Assembly (NCBI RefSeq): GCF_964204645.1
Contig: NC_134029.1
Span: forward strand, 15,368,850 to 15,432,849
Direction: 5' to 3'
DNA: 64,000 bases
Source of the DNA: Tubulanus polymorphus
Lineage: Eukaryota; Nemertea; Palaeonemertea; Tubulaniformes; Tubulanidae
Of this stretch, positions 10,050 through 21,932 are shown piece by piece. The position numbers and the translations under genes are program-made. Positions within the stretch are counted from its first letter, which is position 1. The number at the start of each line of letters is the position of its first letter. The notes beneath the pieces are model-generated. The model did no database searches and was not told the DNA's origin. It was given only the letters and a program-made list of their open reading frames with translations.

Positions 10050-10175
10050 ATATTGATGAATGCACAATTTCGACTGAGGTCTGTGGAAATGGATCGTGTC
10101 TCAATATCCCTGGTTCATTTCGATGCAAATGCCATGCAGGATTTGAAAGTACTGCAATGATGCAAATGTGTATGG
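10050..10175 (+). CDS. FBN: Fibrillin-like gene, cbEGF exon 2
   Basis: A 126-bp phase 1-1 exon runs from acceptor tttttacag to donor ATGG|gtaagc. It encodes a full cbEGF domain starting DIDEC, with six cysteines and the hydroxylation motif [12 protein letters not shown]. The sixth-cysteine loop contains MMQMC, echoing the methionine-rich loop seen in the second cbEGF after TB3 of vertebrate fibrillins. This supports position-by-position orthology and not just membership of the cbEGF family. The following intron is about 19 kb and is filled with repeats. Confidence 0.95.
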
Positions 10176-10925
10176 GTAAGCAAAAGAGCTTGTTTTGGTC
10201 CTAGAATCTTGGTGTCCGGAGGCAACCGAATATTAGCATCCGTGTGTGGTGAAAAATGGCGTCAATAGTTAGGTAACCCTCAAAGAACGAAACACCCTTA
10301 ATTAGTCAATAGGTACAGTAACACGTAGTCACTGAAAATGTATTCCTTCAACATTTTCAGTTCGTGTAGGCTAAATACATCTTCCCCGCTGAACCTGCAT
10401 CAACTGACGCTACAGATTGATTATAACCTCAAAGGAATTGTTACAGTTGTAGGCTCATAATGTCTGGTGGTAGGAATGTCCGGGACGGGCCCAGGGGGTT
10501 GGTTTCTATACAAGTTACGGCATTTCGCGTGGAACCGCCGCACACACACGCACTAGTCAAACTTTGCAACTATTTTCTGGGTAAATGCAATCAAATATTG
10601 TGCTTGAAAGACTGTACGGTAATCATATTTTACTGGAAAATATGACTCGACTCCAGAACAAGTAAAAGTAGAATCTTGCGCAGAATCTAATCACATCGAA
10701 CTGGTATTTGAAATAAATCCGCCTGGACTATATTGGACTGATTTTGATCGTCGACTGATTTTACTCGTTGTCAACGTCTACAATCCTAATGTCGGCCGAT
10801 TCTACTCGTCGACAATGTCAACGATCTGATGGTCGACCGATTCTACTCGTCGACAATGTCTACTATCCCGATTGACTGTGAAAATCTACTGATGGAAGTA
10901 CACGGCCCCTCGATCCAAGCCATTT
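10176..10925. other. Start of the 19-kb fibrillin intron, nothing recognised
   Basis: Single-copy-looking intronic DNA. Around 10750-10870 a short phrase (ACTGATT(T/C)TACTCGT(T/C)G(T/A)CAA) recurs about three times at roughly 55-bp spacing, a minor tandem repeat. Confidence 0.35.
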
Positions 10926-11291
10926 AATATAAGTGGGTAAATCACTGGACTACTACTGGATTTTTTTTTCGTTTGTATTCGAATCCCAATATTGCGATTC
11001 TGAGTGTCAACGTACTCACATAGGCTAACTTGCAGAAATCATCATACAGTCACGTACAGGTAACAACAGCGTTTTAAGTATTAAGTGAGTACGACAAGCC
11101 TATCATGCCTATGTACTACAAACACAACTGTTTCCCTCTCGTCGGCCCTACAGTGGTGTTACTATAACTGGTGCCATTATAACATGGATAGGATTTGGTC
11201 AGGACTAGCCTAAAGTCTAATTCAGTGTATGTACTAATTCACTCGATAGGCCTATTTTTAAAAACAATACAGTGAAGTATTCACACGCAGA
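10926..11291 (+). mobile_element. tRNA-like SINE, forward copy
   Basis: The head contains AAGTGGGTAAATCACTGGAC (box A-like) and TATTCGAATCCC (box B-like, about 10976). The body (CATACAGTCACGTACAGGTA ... GGATTTGGTCAGGACTAGCC) ends near 11291. The same sequence lies in reverse at 24950-25290, which defines the element limits. A run of T inside the head suggests an expanded linker. Confidence 0.6.
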
Positions 11292-12270
11292 AAGGCTGTT
11301 TGATTTGAGCCATGTGATTAAATTTGGCCAGGCCTTCTCTGACCTGCTGACATTAATAGTCAAACCTAGATCCAAAACGTACATGTCGTCACGGCTTGTA
11401 TACCAGAAATCATTGTAGGGATGTAAATTTTGCTGTTCGTAGGTTTGGTATACCGATTTCTCCATTCTTGACTGATAAGTGTACGGTACAACTGTACGCA
11501 TTATACAATTGTTCCAATGGGAATAGGGCCTATTGATTGGGCTTATTATTTCCTGCTTTAGAATACTGAAATAAGCCTAACGTTCATTCAAATATCCAAC
11601 ATCGGTGAAAGTTTGATTTCTGTACACATGTACGGTAGGTTTTCATGTTGAATGAATATTTTGCAGTTCAAAAGGGTATGATGCTGATTCCGATGTCAAA
11701 CGCATGAAGTTAGATGGTCAAGGACAGTCAACACTAAGATATCTCTCTTCGACCGATACACCATAGCACCATAGAAGATCTGATTCTTTCAACTCATGCA
11801 AAGTGATTCAACACGATCGACATTACACTGGAATAGGTTTGCAGTAACTGACGGTTCATTTCATTTAGTCCTATGTACTTTTTAGCCAATTTGGATTTGA
11901 TTGTAATTGAAACTCTGGAACTGTTAACACAAGACAAGTGGGACAAGTTGAAAAAACACAAGTTATGCTTGATTCTCATGTTCAAATTTAATTCAAATTC
12001 AAATTTATTTTATTACATCATATTTACAAAGCATATCATTGGTTCATACAGTAATAAAAATTAGGACAGAACAAATATTATTACAGAATTTTCAAAAAGG
12101 CAATGAATTTCTATAACTAAATGAACATTATTTTTCTAATAACTTAGATCAAGAGTGGCTCTCCCATTTATTAGGAAACACACACAACTAGTGGAATAGG
12201 TTTGATTTACACACATGTTGCAGGTATCAATTGTTTATCACTATATAATTTGTAATCCATAAAAGCCAAA
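11292..12270. other. Intronic DNA, nothing recognised
   Basis: No exon or strong repeat. A TTCAAATTTAATTCAAATTCAAAT stretch (11982-12006) resembles the end word of some LINE or SINE families but is too short to assign. Confidence 0.3.
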
Positions 12271-12274
12271 ATCA

Positions 12275-13315
12275 ACGTCAGCCGGAAACCCAGACCAAAT
12301 CAATTCATAATTTATTGATTGGATCTACACTACAATATATGTATTTATTCAAATATTTCAATAAAAACATTGACTTCTTAAATCTATTCAAAATCATAAT
12401 ACATTCTTGTCTGTAAATTCACTCAATCTATCGACTCAGCAGGTGCTTAAGATAAGTTCTTAATAGGACAGATCCATTTTTAAGCATAGTGATAATACAG
12501 TATCATGATGTTTGAATGCCAAAATAAATGCCTGGTCAAATAAATGCATAGACGGACGCCGGGCGCCGGGCGCTTTCAGTTTCCACCATAGAAATGTCAT
12601 TGGTTACATTATGGTTTCACGAGTTTTAAACCATTAAAAAAATGACACCTAAATCGAAAAAATAATTTTTTCAGCAGACATTGGTACCGAGACCTAATTT
12701 ATAAGAAATTTTTCAAGTTTTTTTCTCGCAAAAATTAAACAATTAAATTTAATTTGATCTTATAATATAAGATTAGAAAATTATGAGGTTTGATTCAGCC
12801 GGAAACCCAGACCAAATCAATTCATAATTTATTGATTGGATCTACACTACAATATATGTATTTATTCAAATATTTCAATAAAAACATTGACTTCTTAAAT
12901 CTATTCAAAATCATAATACATTCTTGTCTGTAAATTCACTCAATCTATCGACTCAGCAGGTGCTTAAGATAAGTTCTTAATAGGACAGATCCATTTTTAA
13001 GCATAGTGATAATACAGTATCATGATGTTTGAATGCCAAAATAAATGCCTGGTCAAATATATGCATAGACGGACGCCGGGCGCCGAGCGCTTTCAGTTTC
13101 CACCATAGAAATGTCATTGGTTACATTATGGTTTCACGAGTTTTAAACCATTAAAAAAATGACACCTAAATCGAAAAAATAATTTTTTCAGCAGACATTG
13201 GTACCGAGACCTAATTTATAAGAAATTTTTCAAGTTCTTTTCTCGCAAAAATTAAACAATTAAATTTAATTTGATCTTATAATATAAGATTAGAAAATTA
13301 TGAGGTTTGATTCAT
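12275..13315 (+). repeat. Recent tandem duplication, unit about 520 bp
   Basis: CAGCCGGAAACCCAGACCAA begins units at about 12278 and 12797. The two run in parallel to TGAGGTTTGATTC near 12792 and 13313 with only scattered substitutions, for example GCCGGGCGC against GCCGAGCGC. Both contain a small palindrome ATCTTATAATATAAGAT. A diverged third copy lies at about 14590-14960. A reverse-strand fragment lies at 35290-35375. Confidence 0.85.
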
Positions 13316-13366
13316 TTCTGAAATTTGGGCTTATAATATAAGCCCAAATTTCAGAAATGAATCAAA
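13306..13366. repeat. Perfect 29-bp inverted repeat with 3-base loop
   Basis: The left arm 13306-13334 (TTTGATTCATTTCTGAAATT ... CTTAT) is followed by AAT and then its exact reverse complement at 13338-13366. It lies at the end of the second unit of the tandem duplication. The diverged copy near 14820 retains only the single-arm word TTTTCAGAAATGAATCAAA. Confidence 0.9.
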
Positions 13367-14589
13367 ACTTACAGTTACAGAGTTACAGTTTCATCTTCTT
13401 TCCTCCCACCCCTTTACTCTGGCATTAATTTTCAATTTTGCAAGTCTTGATTTAATTTCTTCATTAATTTAATGCTTTGGGTCCAACTTCAGTACAATTT
13501 CAATATGAAATATACTGGAGTTGATTCTCTTTCCTGTTTCATTAACAACATTTAAGTGTGTTCCTTGTCACTGACAATATTTTGAGTGTTTTCGTTACCC
13601 CGTTCTTGAGGTACTTGTGGTTGTTTTTCCGAATCGCTATGATTTCTTACTATGAAAAATTTAATCAAGCTGTGACGAGTCGTCCGTCACTTCGATTTCA
13701 TCTATTACATATTAATAGACGGACGCCGGGCCCCTCAGGACGTCCCTTTGGTAAACGCGTATATGTGGATACTACGAAGTGTCTTCTTAACTGATTCTGA
13801 CTAGCTGACAAAGTCAGAAAAAAATGACATCACTTGACGTCCGGTTTGAATCTCATGGGGGGAAATCGGATGTAGAATTACGTCACGCTAAAATCCGGCA
13901 GCGAAATAACTAAAATCCGGCAGCTTTTGGATCTGGTGATTTCAGAATTTATTCATTTTGTGATATTGAGAACAAGATTGGGTTGTTGAATAGTTTAAAA
14001 ACGAATTCAAAATAAAAAACAACGCCCACCGGTTCGAATCCCGGAGAATTATGCTCGCGCGCGGAGCAGTCAATCCCAAGCCACGGCACTAAAGAAACGT
14101 TTATTTCATAAAATTTTTATGACCCCAAAACTGCGGTTAGAGATGCGTTAGAGTCGTACGATTTACTCAAAATTCCACGACAGCGCGGCGGCCCGAATCG
14201 CATATCTGCAAGTCTCGCTCGAGTAGCAGCAGAACAGCGCGGTCGGTAAAAACATTAGTCTACGCCCCTTCTTTCACCAAATAAGGAATTCGGTACCGCT
14301 GGCCACGTGCACTGTTTATTTTGAGCCGATACTCGATATTCCCGGAGGATCAGAAACAAATAAAAATTTTAGTAATCAATTTTTGTATTGACATATGCAT
14401 TTTCCTGCTGTATTTAATTCGATTATTTCTGGCAGAAAAAAAAATTCCGATTGATGTTCAACGCGTTCCATTTTTTCACGGTACCGTAATTAAAAAATTC
14501 GTAGTAATCTTCTGGTCTTCCTATTTTCAAATGGAGCTAATTTCCAAATTAACAACCAGGTCAAAATTCTTCAATCTTGCAAAAATACC

Positions 14590-15020
14590 GTACCGGTATC
14601 AGTTTCACCATATCCATAGTACATTATGGTTTTACAAAGTTAAAACCATAAATATTCTTCATACATTTGATCTAAATCGAAATAGTAATCTTTTAGCAGA
14701 CAGTGGTAAACAGACCTAGGTTATATTTAATTATACAAGAAATGTTTCAAGTTTTTTTCTTGCATAAAAATTTAATTTCATTTGATCTATTTCCTCATTA
14801 TTTTCTTATCTTATGAGCCCAATTTTCAGAAATGAATCAAACCTTAGAGTTACAGTTTTATCTTCTTTCCATCCACCCCTCAACTCTGTGGCATAAATTT
14901 TCAATTTTCTAAGTTTTAACTAAAAATTGATTTAATTTGATTATTTTCTTTCCAGTTTCATTGACAACATGATTTCTTGCTATGAAAAATTTAATCAAGC
15001 ATTGACCGTGGCGTCCATCA
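14590..15020 (+). repeat. Diverged third copy of the 12.3-13.7 kb repeat
   Basis: It shares in order ACATTATGGTTT, AAATCGAAATAGTAATCTTTT, AGCAGACA(G/T)TGGTA, GAAATG(A/T)TTCAAGTTTTTTT and the AGAAATGAATCAAA edge. A TGCTATGAAAAATTTAATCA block near 14980 also occurs at 13650. No gene is seen in 13800-15390 apart from these repeats. Confidence 0.6.
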
Positions 15021-15394
15021 CTTAGATTTCATCTATTACATATTATTTGTTGATTGTACGTCCGCTTATGTTCGGTTTCAAAGCTGAATCATTTGACGTT
15101 TACACAATGGTTGCATATTAGGTTCGAATCTGTCAATGCATTTTATTCTATGTATCGGTATTTCAATTTACTACAATTCCTATCATTCCGAATGGCTTTG
15201 CAGAAAACCCGTCATCGCTGCTTGGCAGCTATATTTCTAGTAGCCATCCGCGACTCAACGACCTTGATTTAAACTTGATCAATTCAAAATCTGTTTATTG
15301 ACGCTTTTGGTTACATGAACTGATCAGCAATATACTTAAATGAAATAACCGGAATAAAAAATAATAAAACATATTAAAAAGAAATAAAACATAT

Positions 15395-15835
15395 TAAAGA
15401 GGTAACAAACAAATGCCCGTTAACCTGTCAGACACGCGAACGCCGGGCTCGTAAACTCTTGGACTCGGACACGCTGAGCAATAAATTGATAAAATTGACT
15501 TTGAAATTGATTGTGGAGAAGAGAGGGAATGATTCGATAGCTCTTCCTCAAAAAGAAGAGAGAAATGTCGGAAAGGAAACACAACATGGCTACTAATTGA
15601 ACGGAGCCAAATTTCCGATGTTTACGGCTCGACAGTGCCTTTATAACGTGGATTTATCAAAATTCCCATGCAGTATCTGGAGATTGAAGTGAGCTGAAGG
15701 ATATCATACGGATTGTATCGGCGACATCGGTAAGGTAAGGAAGCCTTTACACTTTTAACAAAAACTGTGTGGAAAAGGGAAAAAATAATAAATATATCTG
15801 CAAAGCAGCGATAACGGGTTCCTGCCTTGCTGAAT
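15395..15835 (-). repeat. Dispersed hairpin-ended repeat family, copy 1
   Basis: It contains GATGTTTACGGCTCGACAG, a middle CAAAATTCCCATGCAGTA(T/C)C, then AAATAATAAATATATCTGCA and the family edge AGCAGCGATAACGGGTT. Related copies lie at 25780-26115, 35100-35145, 55090-55315 and 57190-57410, and around the minisatellite at 18000-19445. Orientation is by convention only. CTGC...GCAG forms a small stem at the edge. Confidence 0.55.
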
Positions 15836-15889
15836 ACATTGTCGTACAAGGGTGCGTGCAAACATTTCACCGAAAGGAACGCCACCTAG

Positions 15890-17830
15890 GGGTCAACTTA
15901 TGACATGGATATGTTGACCCACAAGGGCTACTACGCGCAAAGTACTTATGTACCAAGTTTAGAGGAAATCGAGAATAGCGAAGATACAGTATTTTTACCA
16001 TTCCCTAGTGGCAGTTGTATGAACTAATTTTGGCGCTTTGCGTACTATACTTATGTATATGTACTCACACCGTGTTTTTGTTTAGGTCTATCATAAAATG
16101 ACTGAATTACACGTAAGGAAACGGATGTTAGAATGAGTTTTCGAAATGTACGCCCCTACTGGTTAGAATAGGAACTTATTATGTGAGGGGTTCGTTGTAT
16201 CTCATATCCAGGTATACGTGTATCAATTTTCATAGAAATCCCTTTATCCGCTTAGTAGATATGAATAAAAATGTATTTCCAGCAAAATGTAGGTGGCGCT
16301 CCTGAAGAACCATATAAGTTACCTACTTAAACCATACATCACTTCAAGTATCTTGAAAAGGGCTGCTAACCACACATTGCAACCGCGATTCTATCGCCAA
16401 CGGTTAAGGACCTAGGAGCAAAAATCGTTGTTTTCACAGGCCCCCGGGTGGCAGTTGTACGAACTATTTATGCAGGATGGCATATTACACACATGTCTTT
16501 GTACTTATACCAAGTTTTGTGATTTTCACAATAAACAGACCGCATTACATGCGAAAAATGGATGCTGGAATCGATTTTTCAAAATTTTCGCCCCCTAGTG
16601 GTTAAAATGGGAACTAATCATATGAGGGGTTCGTTTCGTTTAGTAACCAGGTACATGTGTATCAATTTTTATAGAAATCCATTGATACCCTTAGTCGATA
16701 TAGATTTAAATGCATATTCCAGCGTCTTATAGGTGGCGCTACTGGCGAACCATATAAGCTACATAGTTATACCATACATCAATACTAGCGTCTTCGCTAG
16801 TGCTACTGGTCACTCGTCGCAGGCACAATTCTATCTCCACCGGTTAAGGAGCTAGGAGCAAAAATCTCTTTGAAAAATTGCTGCTAACCACACATTGCAA
16901 TCGCGATTCTATCGCCAACGGTTAAGGACCTAGGAGCAAAAATCGTTGTTTTCACAGGCCCCCGGGTGGCAGTTGTACGAACTATTTATGCAGGATGGCA
17001 TATTACACACATGTCTTTGTACTTATACCAAGTTTTGTGATTTTCACAATAAACAGACCGCATTACATGCGAAAAATGGATGCTGGAATCGATTTTTCAA
17101 AATTTTCGCCCCCTAGTGGTTAAAATGGGAACTAATCATATGAGGGGTTCGTTTCGTTTAGTAACCAGGTACATGTGTATCAATTTTTATAGAAATCCAT
17201 TGATACCCTTAGTCGATATAGATTTAAATGCATATTCCAGCGTCTTATAGGTGGCGCTACTGGCGAACCATATAAGCTACATAGTTATACCATACATCAA
17301 TACTAGCGTCTTCGCTAGTGCTACTGGTCACTCGTCGCAGGCACAATTCTATCTCCACCGGTTAAGGAGCTAGGAGCAAAAATCTCTTTGAAAAATTTGG
17401 TTGCCCATTTTCGAGCCCGTAGAGCCCAAACGGTTAATCGCAGATAGGGCGTGCCATTGACTTTTTTAGCCTCCAGGCTGTTATGAACAACTTTCGTGCT
17501 CGGCCGAAGCTGAAAACTCAAAGACAAAAATTTTTCTCACACAGTAACTTTTCGATGTCAGAATTTTCAAAAGTAAAACGCCCCCTGGTGGGTGAACGGG
17601 GACCCCAATCAAAGATCCCTTCGACTTACCTCAAGGTACCTGTGATCCGTACATCTCACGAAAGTTTCAAGTAAATCTGTCAAGAAATATCGTAATGCTA
17701 ACAGAATATAGCCATCCAGGCTCTCGCGTATAGATACCGTAGCTGCATTCATTAGCTCTATCCAGGGAAGTTACTGCAAGGATGCTATTGCTTGTATATG
17801 TGGCACAAAAATTCCTCAGTTGCGTTCACT
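15890..17830 (+). repeat. Repeat-rich block including a 515-bp tandem duplication
   Basis: Units recur with CCCCCTAGTGGTTAAAATGG, GAACTAATCATATGAGGGG and AGGTGGCGCTACTGGCGAAC wording. The segments about 16355-16870 and 16872-17390 are near-identical tandem copies. Each contains a small stem ACTAGCG-tctt-CGCTAGT (near 16785 and 17300). Older, more diverged units extend back to about 15890. No coding sequence is supported. Confidence 0.75.
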
Positions 17831-17999
17831 CAAGACTGACCCCATTCAGTGCGCCACATATATATAAAGATACTAAAAAACTACAGATCTAGTACACACG
17901 CTCTACTACTGCCTATAGGGACACTGACACAAACAGACGCACTGACGCGCTGTGGGAATGACACGTAGGCAATACACATACGTAGATGGATACTGTTTG

Positions 18000-19445
18000 A
18001 ATCAGGCTTAAATTTCGATGTTTAGAGGCTCACAGTGAGTAAACAGTGCAATTCTGATTAATATCACGTACAGTAATTGTCAATGCAGTGTAGTACTTGT
18101 GATACAGAATGGTTTCACCGACAGTGAAAGTAAGTTGCAGTTGTTTATATCCTTTCAGTAAGATCCAGTGTGAAAAAGAATATAATAATAATAATAATAA
18201 TAATAATAGTAATAATAATAGTGATAATAATAGTGATAATAGTAGTAGTGATAATAGTAGTAGTGGTAATAGTGGTAGTGGTAATAGTGGTAGTGGTAAT
18301 AGTGGTAGTGGTAATAGTGGTAGTGGTAGTAGTGGTAGTGGTAGTAGTGGTAGTGGTAGTAGTGGTAGTGGTAGTAGTGGTAGTGGTAGTAGTGGTAGTG
18401 GTAGTAGTGGTAGTGGCGGTAGTGGTAGTGGCGGTAGTGGTAGTGGCGGTAGTGGTAGTGGCGGTAGTGGTAGTGGCGGTAGTGGTAGTGGCGGTAGTGG
18501 TAGTGGCGGTAGTGGTAGTGGCGGTAGTGGTAGTGGCGGTAGTGGTAGTGGCGGTAGTGGTAGTGGCGGTAGTGGTAGTGGCGGTAGTGGTAGTGGCGGT
18601 AGTGGTAGTGGCGGTAGTGGTAGTGGCGGTAGTGGTAGTGGCGGTAGTGGTAGTGGCGGTAGTGGTAGTGGCGGTAGTGGTAGTGGCGGTAGTGGTAGTG
18701 GCGGTAGTGGTAGTGGCGGTAGTGGTAGTGGCGGTAGTGGTAGTGGCGGTAGTGGTAGTGGCGGTAGTGGTAGTGGCGGTAGTGGTAGTGGCGGTAGTGG
18801 TAGTGGCGGTAGTGGTAGTGGCGGTAGTGGTAGTGGCGGTAGTGGTAGTGGCGGTAGTGGTAGTGGCGGTAGTGGTAGTGGCGGTAGTGGTAGTGGCGGT
18901 AGTGGTAGTGGCGGTAGTGGTAGTGGCGGTAGTGGTAGTGGCGGTAGTGGTAGTGGCGGTAGTGGTAGTGGCGGTAGTGGTAGTGGCGGTAGTGGTAGTG
19001 GCGGTAGTGGTAGTGGCGGTAGTGGTAGTGGCGGTAGTGGTAGTGGCGGTAGTGGTAGTGGCGGTAGTGGTAGTGGCGGTAGTGGTAGTGGCGGTAGTGG
19101 TAGTGGCGGTAGTGGTAGTGGCGGTAGTGGTAGTGGCGGTAGTGGTAGTGGCGGTAGTGGTAGTGGCGGTAGTGGTAGTAGCGGTAGTGGTAGTAGCGGT
19201 AGTGGTAGTAGCGGTAGTGGTAGTAGCGGTAGTGGTAGTAGCGGTAGTGGTAGTAGCGGTAGTGGTAGTAGCGGTAGTGGTAGTAGTAGTAGTGGTAGTA
19301 GTAGTAGTGGTAGTAGTAGTAGTGGTAGTAGTAATAATAGTAATAATAATAATAATAATCAGCAGGAATACAATAGGGTTTCTGCGAAGGCAGCAGAAAC
19401 CCTAATAAATATAGCTGCAAAGCAGCGATAACGGGTTTTCTGAGC
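18000..19445 (+). repeat. 1.2-kb minisatellite grown inside a dispersed hairpin repeat
   Basis: 18182-19360 is built of triplets. It starts (AAT)n, grades through AATAGT and AGTGAT, then AGTGGTAGTGGTAAT and AGTGGTAGTGGTAGT. It reaches 51 uninterrupted copies of AGTGGTAGTGGCGGT (18406-19170), then steps back through AGTGGTAGTAGCGGT (7 copies) and AGTGGTAGTAGTAGT to AAT. Flanks are those of a dispersed repeat: GTGTGAAAAAGAATA on the left; a hairpin AGGGTTTCTGC / GCAGAAACCCT and the AGCAGCGATAACGGG edge on the right. Open frames on both strands reflect absence of stop codons only. Confidence 0.9.
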
Positions 19446-19449
19446 AGGC

Positions 19450-20339
19450 GTGCTATTCATAGTTTGAAAAGTGGATAATAGAAATATATCAATACGGGAC
19501 ACGCATTTGACGTGTCAAGTCACACCAATGCGGTTTAACATAACATAATTTATAGTTATAGTCAAATTGGGGGTTACTCGGGTCGTTTAGTTGTCTGCGG
19601 AGTCGAGTAGATTGGTTACCCGTCTGTAACATTGGTTACGGAAACGACTCGTCAGCTTGATGAGTTGTATGTATTATGATTGTGCGCCACCTGCATCTTC
19701 CGAAATAATGTTCATATAATTATTTGAAGGGAGGATTGAAATCAATTATCAACGTACATCTGAATATGTAATAGTCCTTAGTAACTTTCTGTTGCAGAGG
19801 GCATAGAAAAGATTTTGAAATTATTTAATTAAAATATAAATTTTATTCACGAAAAATAAACTATAATGGTCAGTACAAATTGAAAATTCATAGTGTATTT
19901 TTAAGAACAAGCTTACATAGCTTACAGAATACATCACGTACATTTGAACTTTATAAGTGATGGGTAAAAATCAACGTGTGACAGAAAAAAATGTAGTTAA
20001 TTATTTAACAATATCGAAATATGTGCTCTCTTTTTAAACTAATGGAGTGATACGCAATTAATCACATGGCCTTTATTAAAAGATAGAACATACAAGTTGG
20101 ATATTTATAAGTCGAAACATGTGAACAGAAACTAAAACTTTGATGTCAGTGACCAGTATCGAATTACACAACGACAATTGGCTTTAAACTCAACAAACAT
20201 TATTAAAGAATGTTTCAAACAAAATGCTTTATATAACGACGTGAATAAACTTGTTTTACAAAACAAGAAAGTACATTTTGAACTTTTGAATGGTCGAATC
20301 CCATTTATTCACAGTAACCTGTGATGTGGCGATCCTCGG
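19450..20339. other. Intronic DNA, nothing recognised
   Basis: Mostly A/T-rich, no open frames, no repeats shared with other parts of the window noticed. Confidence 0.35.
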
Positions 20340-20616
20340 AGCCATCATTCTCGATGACGTCACTAACAAGTGGTCACGGCCGTCGCGTGCACTCATTTCT
20401 TTGAAAATCTAGCTTCCTCGCGGAGCGGGACCTGGTGACGCTGCGCCCCGACCCCTTCGCGCTGAGAAATATCTTATTCCCAGTCAGCAAAGACAGGTTC
20501 TAAAGATCATAGAGTGCATCGCTGGAGGGTTTCCGATCCAATTTGAATTGGTGCGGTGGCGCTCTCAATGCGGAAGTTTTTGTGATTTTTTCAGTCGGCG
20601 ACGGACGTTTATCGTT
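20340..20616 (+). promoter_or_regulatory. Possible promoter and first exon with consensus CRE
   Basis: TGACGTCA (20355-20362) is a perfect CREB/ATF site. It lies in a locally G/C-rich stretch containing GGCCGTCGCGTGC and CGGAGCGGGACC. About 250 bp downstream, CGTT|GTAAGTGA (20617) is a strong 5' splice site. Three acceptor-donor cassettes follow at 21339-21781. No TATA box is evident. A transcript is inferred from signals alone. Confidence 0.3.
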
Positions 20617-21338
20617 GTAAGTGATGGATATGTAAAAAAATGCAGGGAAACCTATCTCAATTTGTTTTTAGCGATGCAGCGGAACAAATAAAGAACATTT
20701 TGATATATAACATGACTATAGTACACTATCCCTGCTGGAATAATAAGCTCCACTCGACAAACTCGTTCCCGTGCATTTTTATCTCTCTGTTTCACACACA
20801 CAGCCCCTCTACCATCAATGCCTAACCCCTGTTCGACCAACTGTGGGCGTTTTCCTTTGAAACATAAGCCTAATTGTAAAAGATAAGCATTAATCTATGT
20901 TAATGCTGCATCTTTATCATGAAACCTAAGAAAGATTATTCTATTATTTGGTATTTTAGGCCTATGCAAATTTTCTGTCCACTACCACGTGGAAATAAGA
21001 CCCACCCAGTCAAAATTGTGCATCACGCTGTGACGAAGAAATTTGTTCTAGGCTATAAATTTAGGACTCAAACGAATCTTTTCCTCAACAAAGCCGCTTT
21101 TAGTTTGATGCAAAATGAGATTTGCTTTTAAAATGTGTAACTAGGCCTAATCAAAAGGATATTTCAAAAGCAAACTTTGCCGGGCCAAGAGCCATATTGA
21201 ATTCAATTTTTCCGAACCATTATGCCTCTTTCATCATAACATTATTTATCCTATTTCAAGATCATAGGCCTACAAGTAGAGAGAGGGCCTACGTTGGGTT
21301 CAAATCGGAATTTTAAGATTTATTTCATTTAATTCCAG

Positions 21339-21781
21339 GTTTTCACTGTAGATTATCAAAGACATGTGGCGTTGTGGGAGTTCATAGTTGTTTGATAATC
21401 CATCATTTGTAAGTGTAAGGCTATTTGAGGGATTCGAAACCGACATTTTGTAAATTTTGTAGCTTTATTACGTTTAATTCCAGATCACGATTGGTAGAAC
21501 ACTATATCCGTGTTGACTTAATTCCAGATGTTTATCATGACACGTTTCATTTTGGGGCGAGTCAGCGAGTTGGTATGCTGTCGGCAGAAGTAGTTTGATA
21601 ATTCGTTTCATGTAAGTAAACAGCTATTTGAAGGATTCGAAACCGAAATCTGTATTGTGAATTTTTTAGTTGTATTTTGTTTGATTCTAGGTGAATAGGT
21701 GAATAGGACATGATTCATTCTGGGAGTTTGTCCGCGAGTTTGTATACTGTCAAATGAAGTTTCTTCGTCAATTTGTCGTAT
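21339..21781 (+). ncRNA. Three tandem exon-like cassettes (possible non-coding exons)
   Basis: Three segments are each bounded by TTCCAG or TTCTAG and by GTAAGT: 21339-21408 (70 bp), 21528-21611 (84 bp) and 21691-21781 (91 bp). They share wording such as TCATTTTGGGGCGAGT / TCATTCTGGGAGTTTGT. The intervening 80-120 bp introns share CTATTTGA(G/A)GGATTCGAAA. All contain stops in every frame, so they are not coding. A fourth acceptor at 21871-21872 or 21906-21907 would lead into the small frame at 21933. The cassettes look like tandem duplication of an exon with its intron. Confidence 0.35.
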
Positions 21782-21932
21782 GTAAGTATCAATCTATAGG
21801 TTATATAGGCCCTATTAGGGGTTCGATACAGAAATTTGGTGAATTCCTCAGATTTATTATAATTTATTCCAGGTTGTTATCAGAAAAATATGTACTTTAT
21901 TTCATAGGTTGGTCTTTGATTGAAAACTAAAA

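Noticed and set aside
14030-14060. CCGGTTCGAATCCCGG, a box B-like sequence
   Set aside because: No box A or other tRNA arm was found within 60 bases upstream, so no tRNA or SINE call is supported.
14321-14719. 132-codon plus-strand frame
   Set aside because: It overlaps a diverged repeat copy (14590 onward) and has no domain or splice support.
18109-19431. Open frames of more than 400 codons on both strands (Gly/Ser, Val/Ala and Tyr/His repeats)
   Set aside because: They arise because the triplet minisatellite has no stop codon in several frames. Both strands and several frames are open at once, and the flanks are a dispersed repeat.
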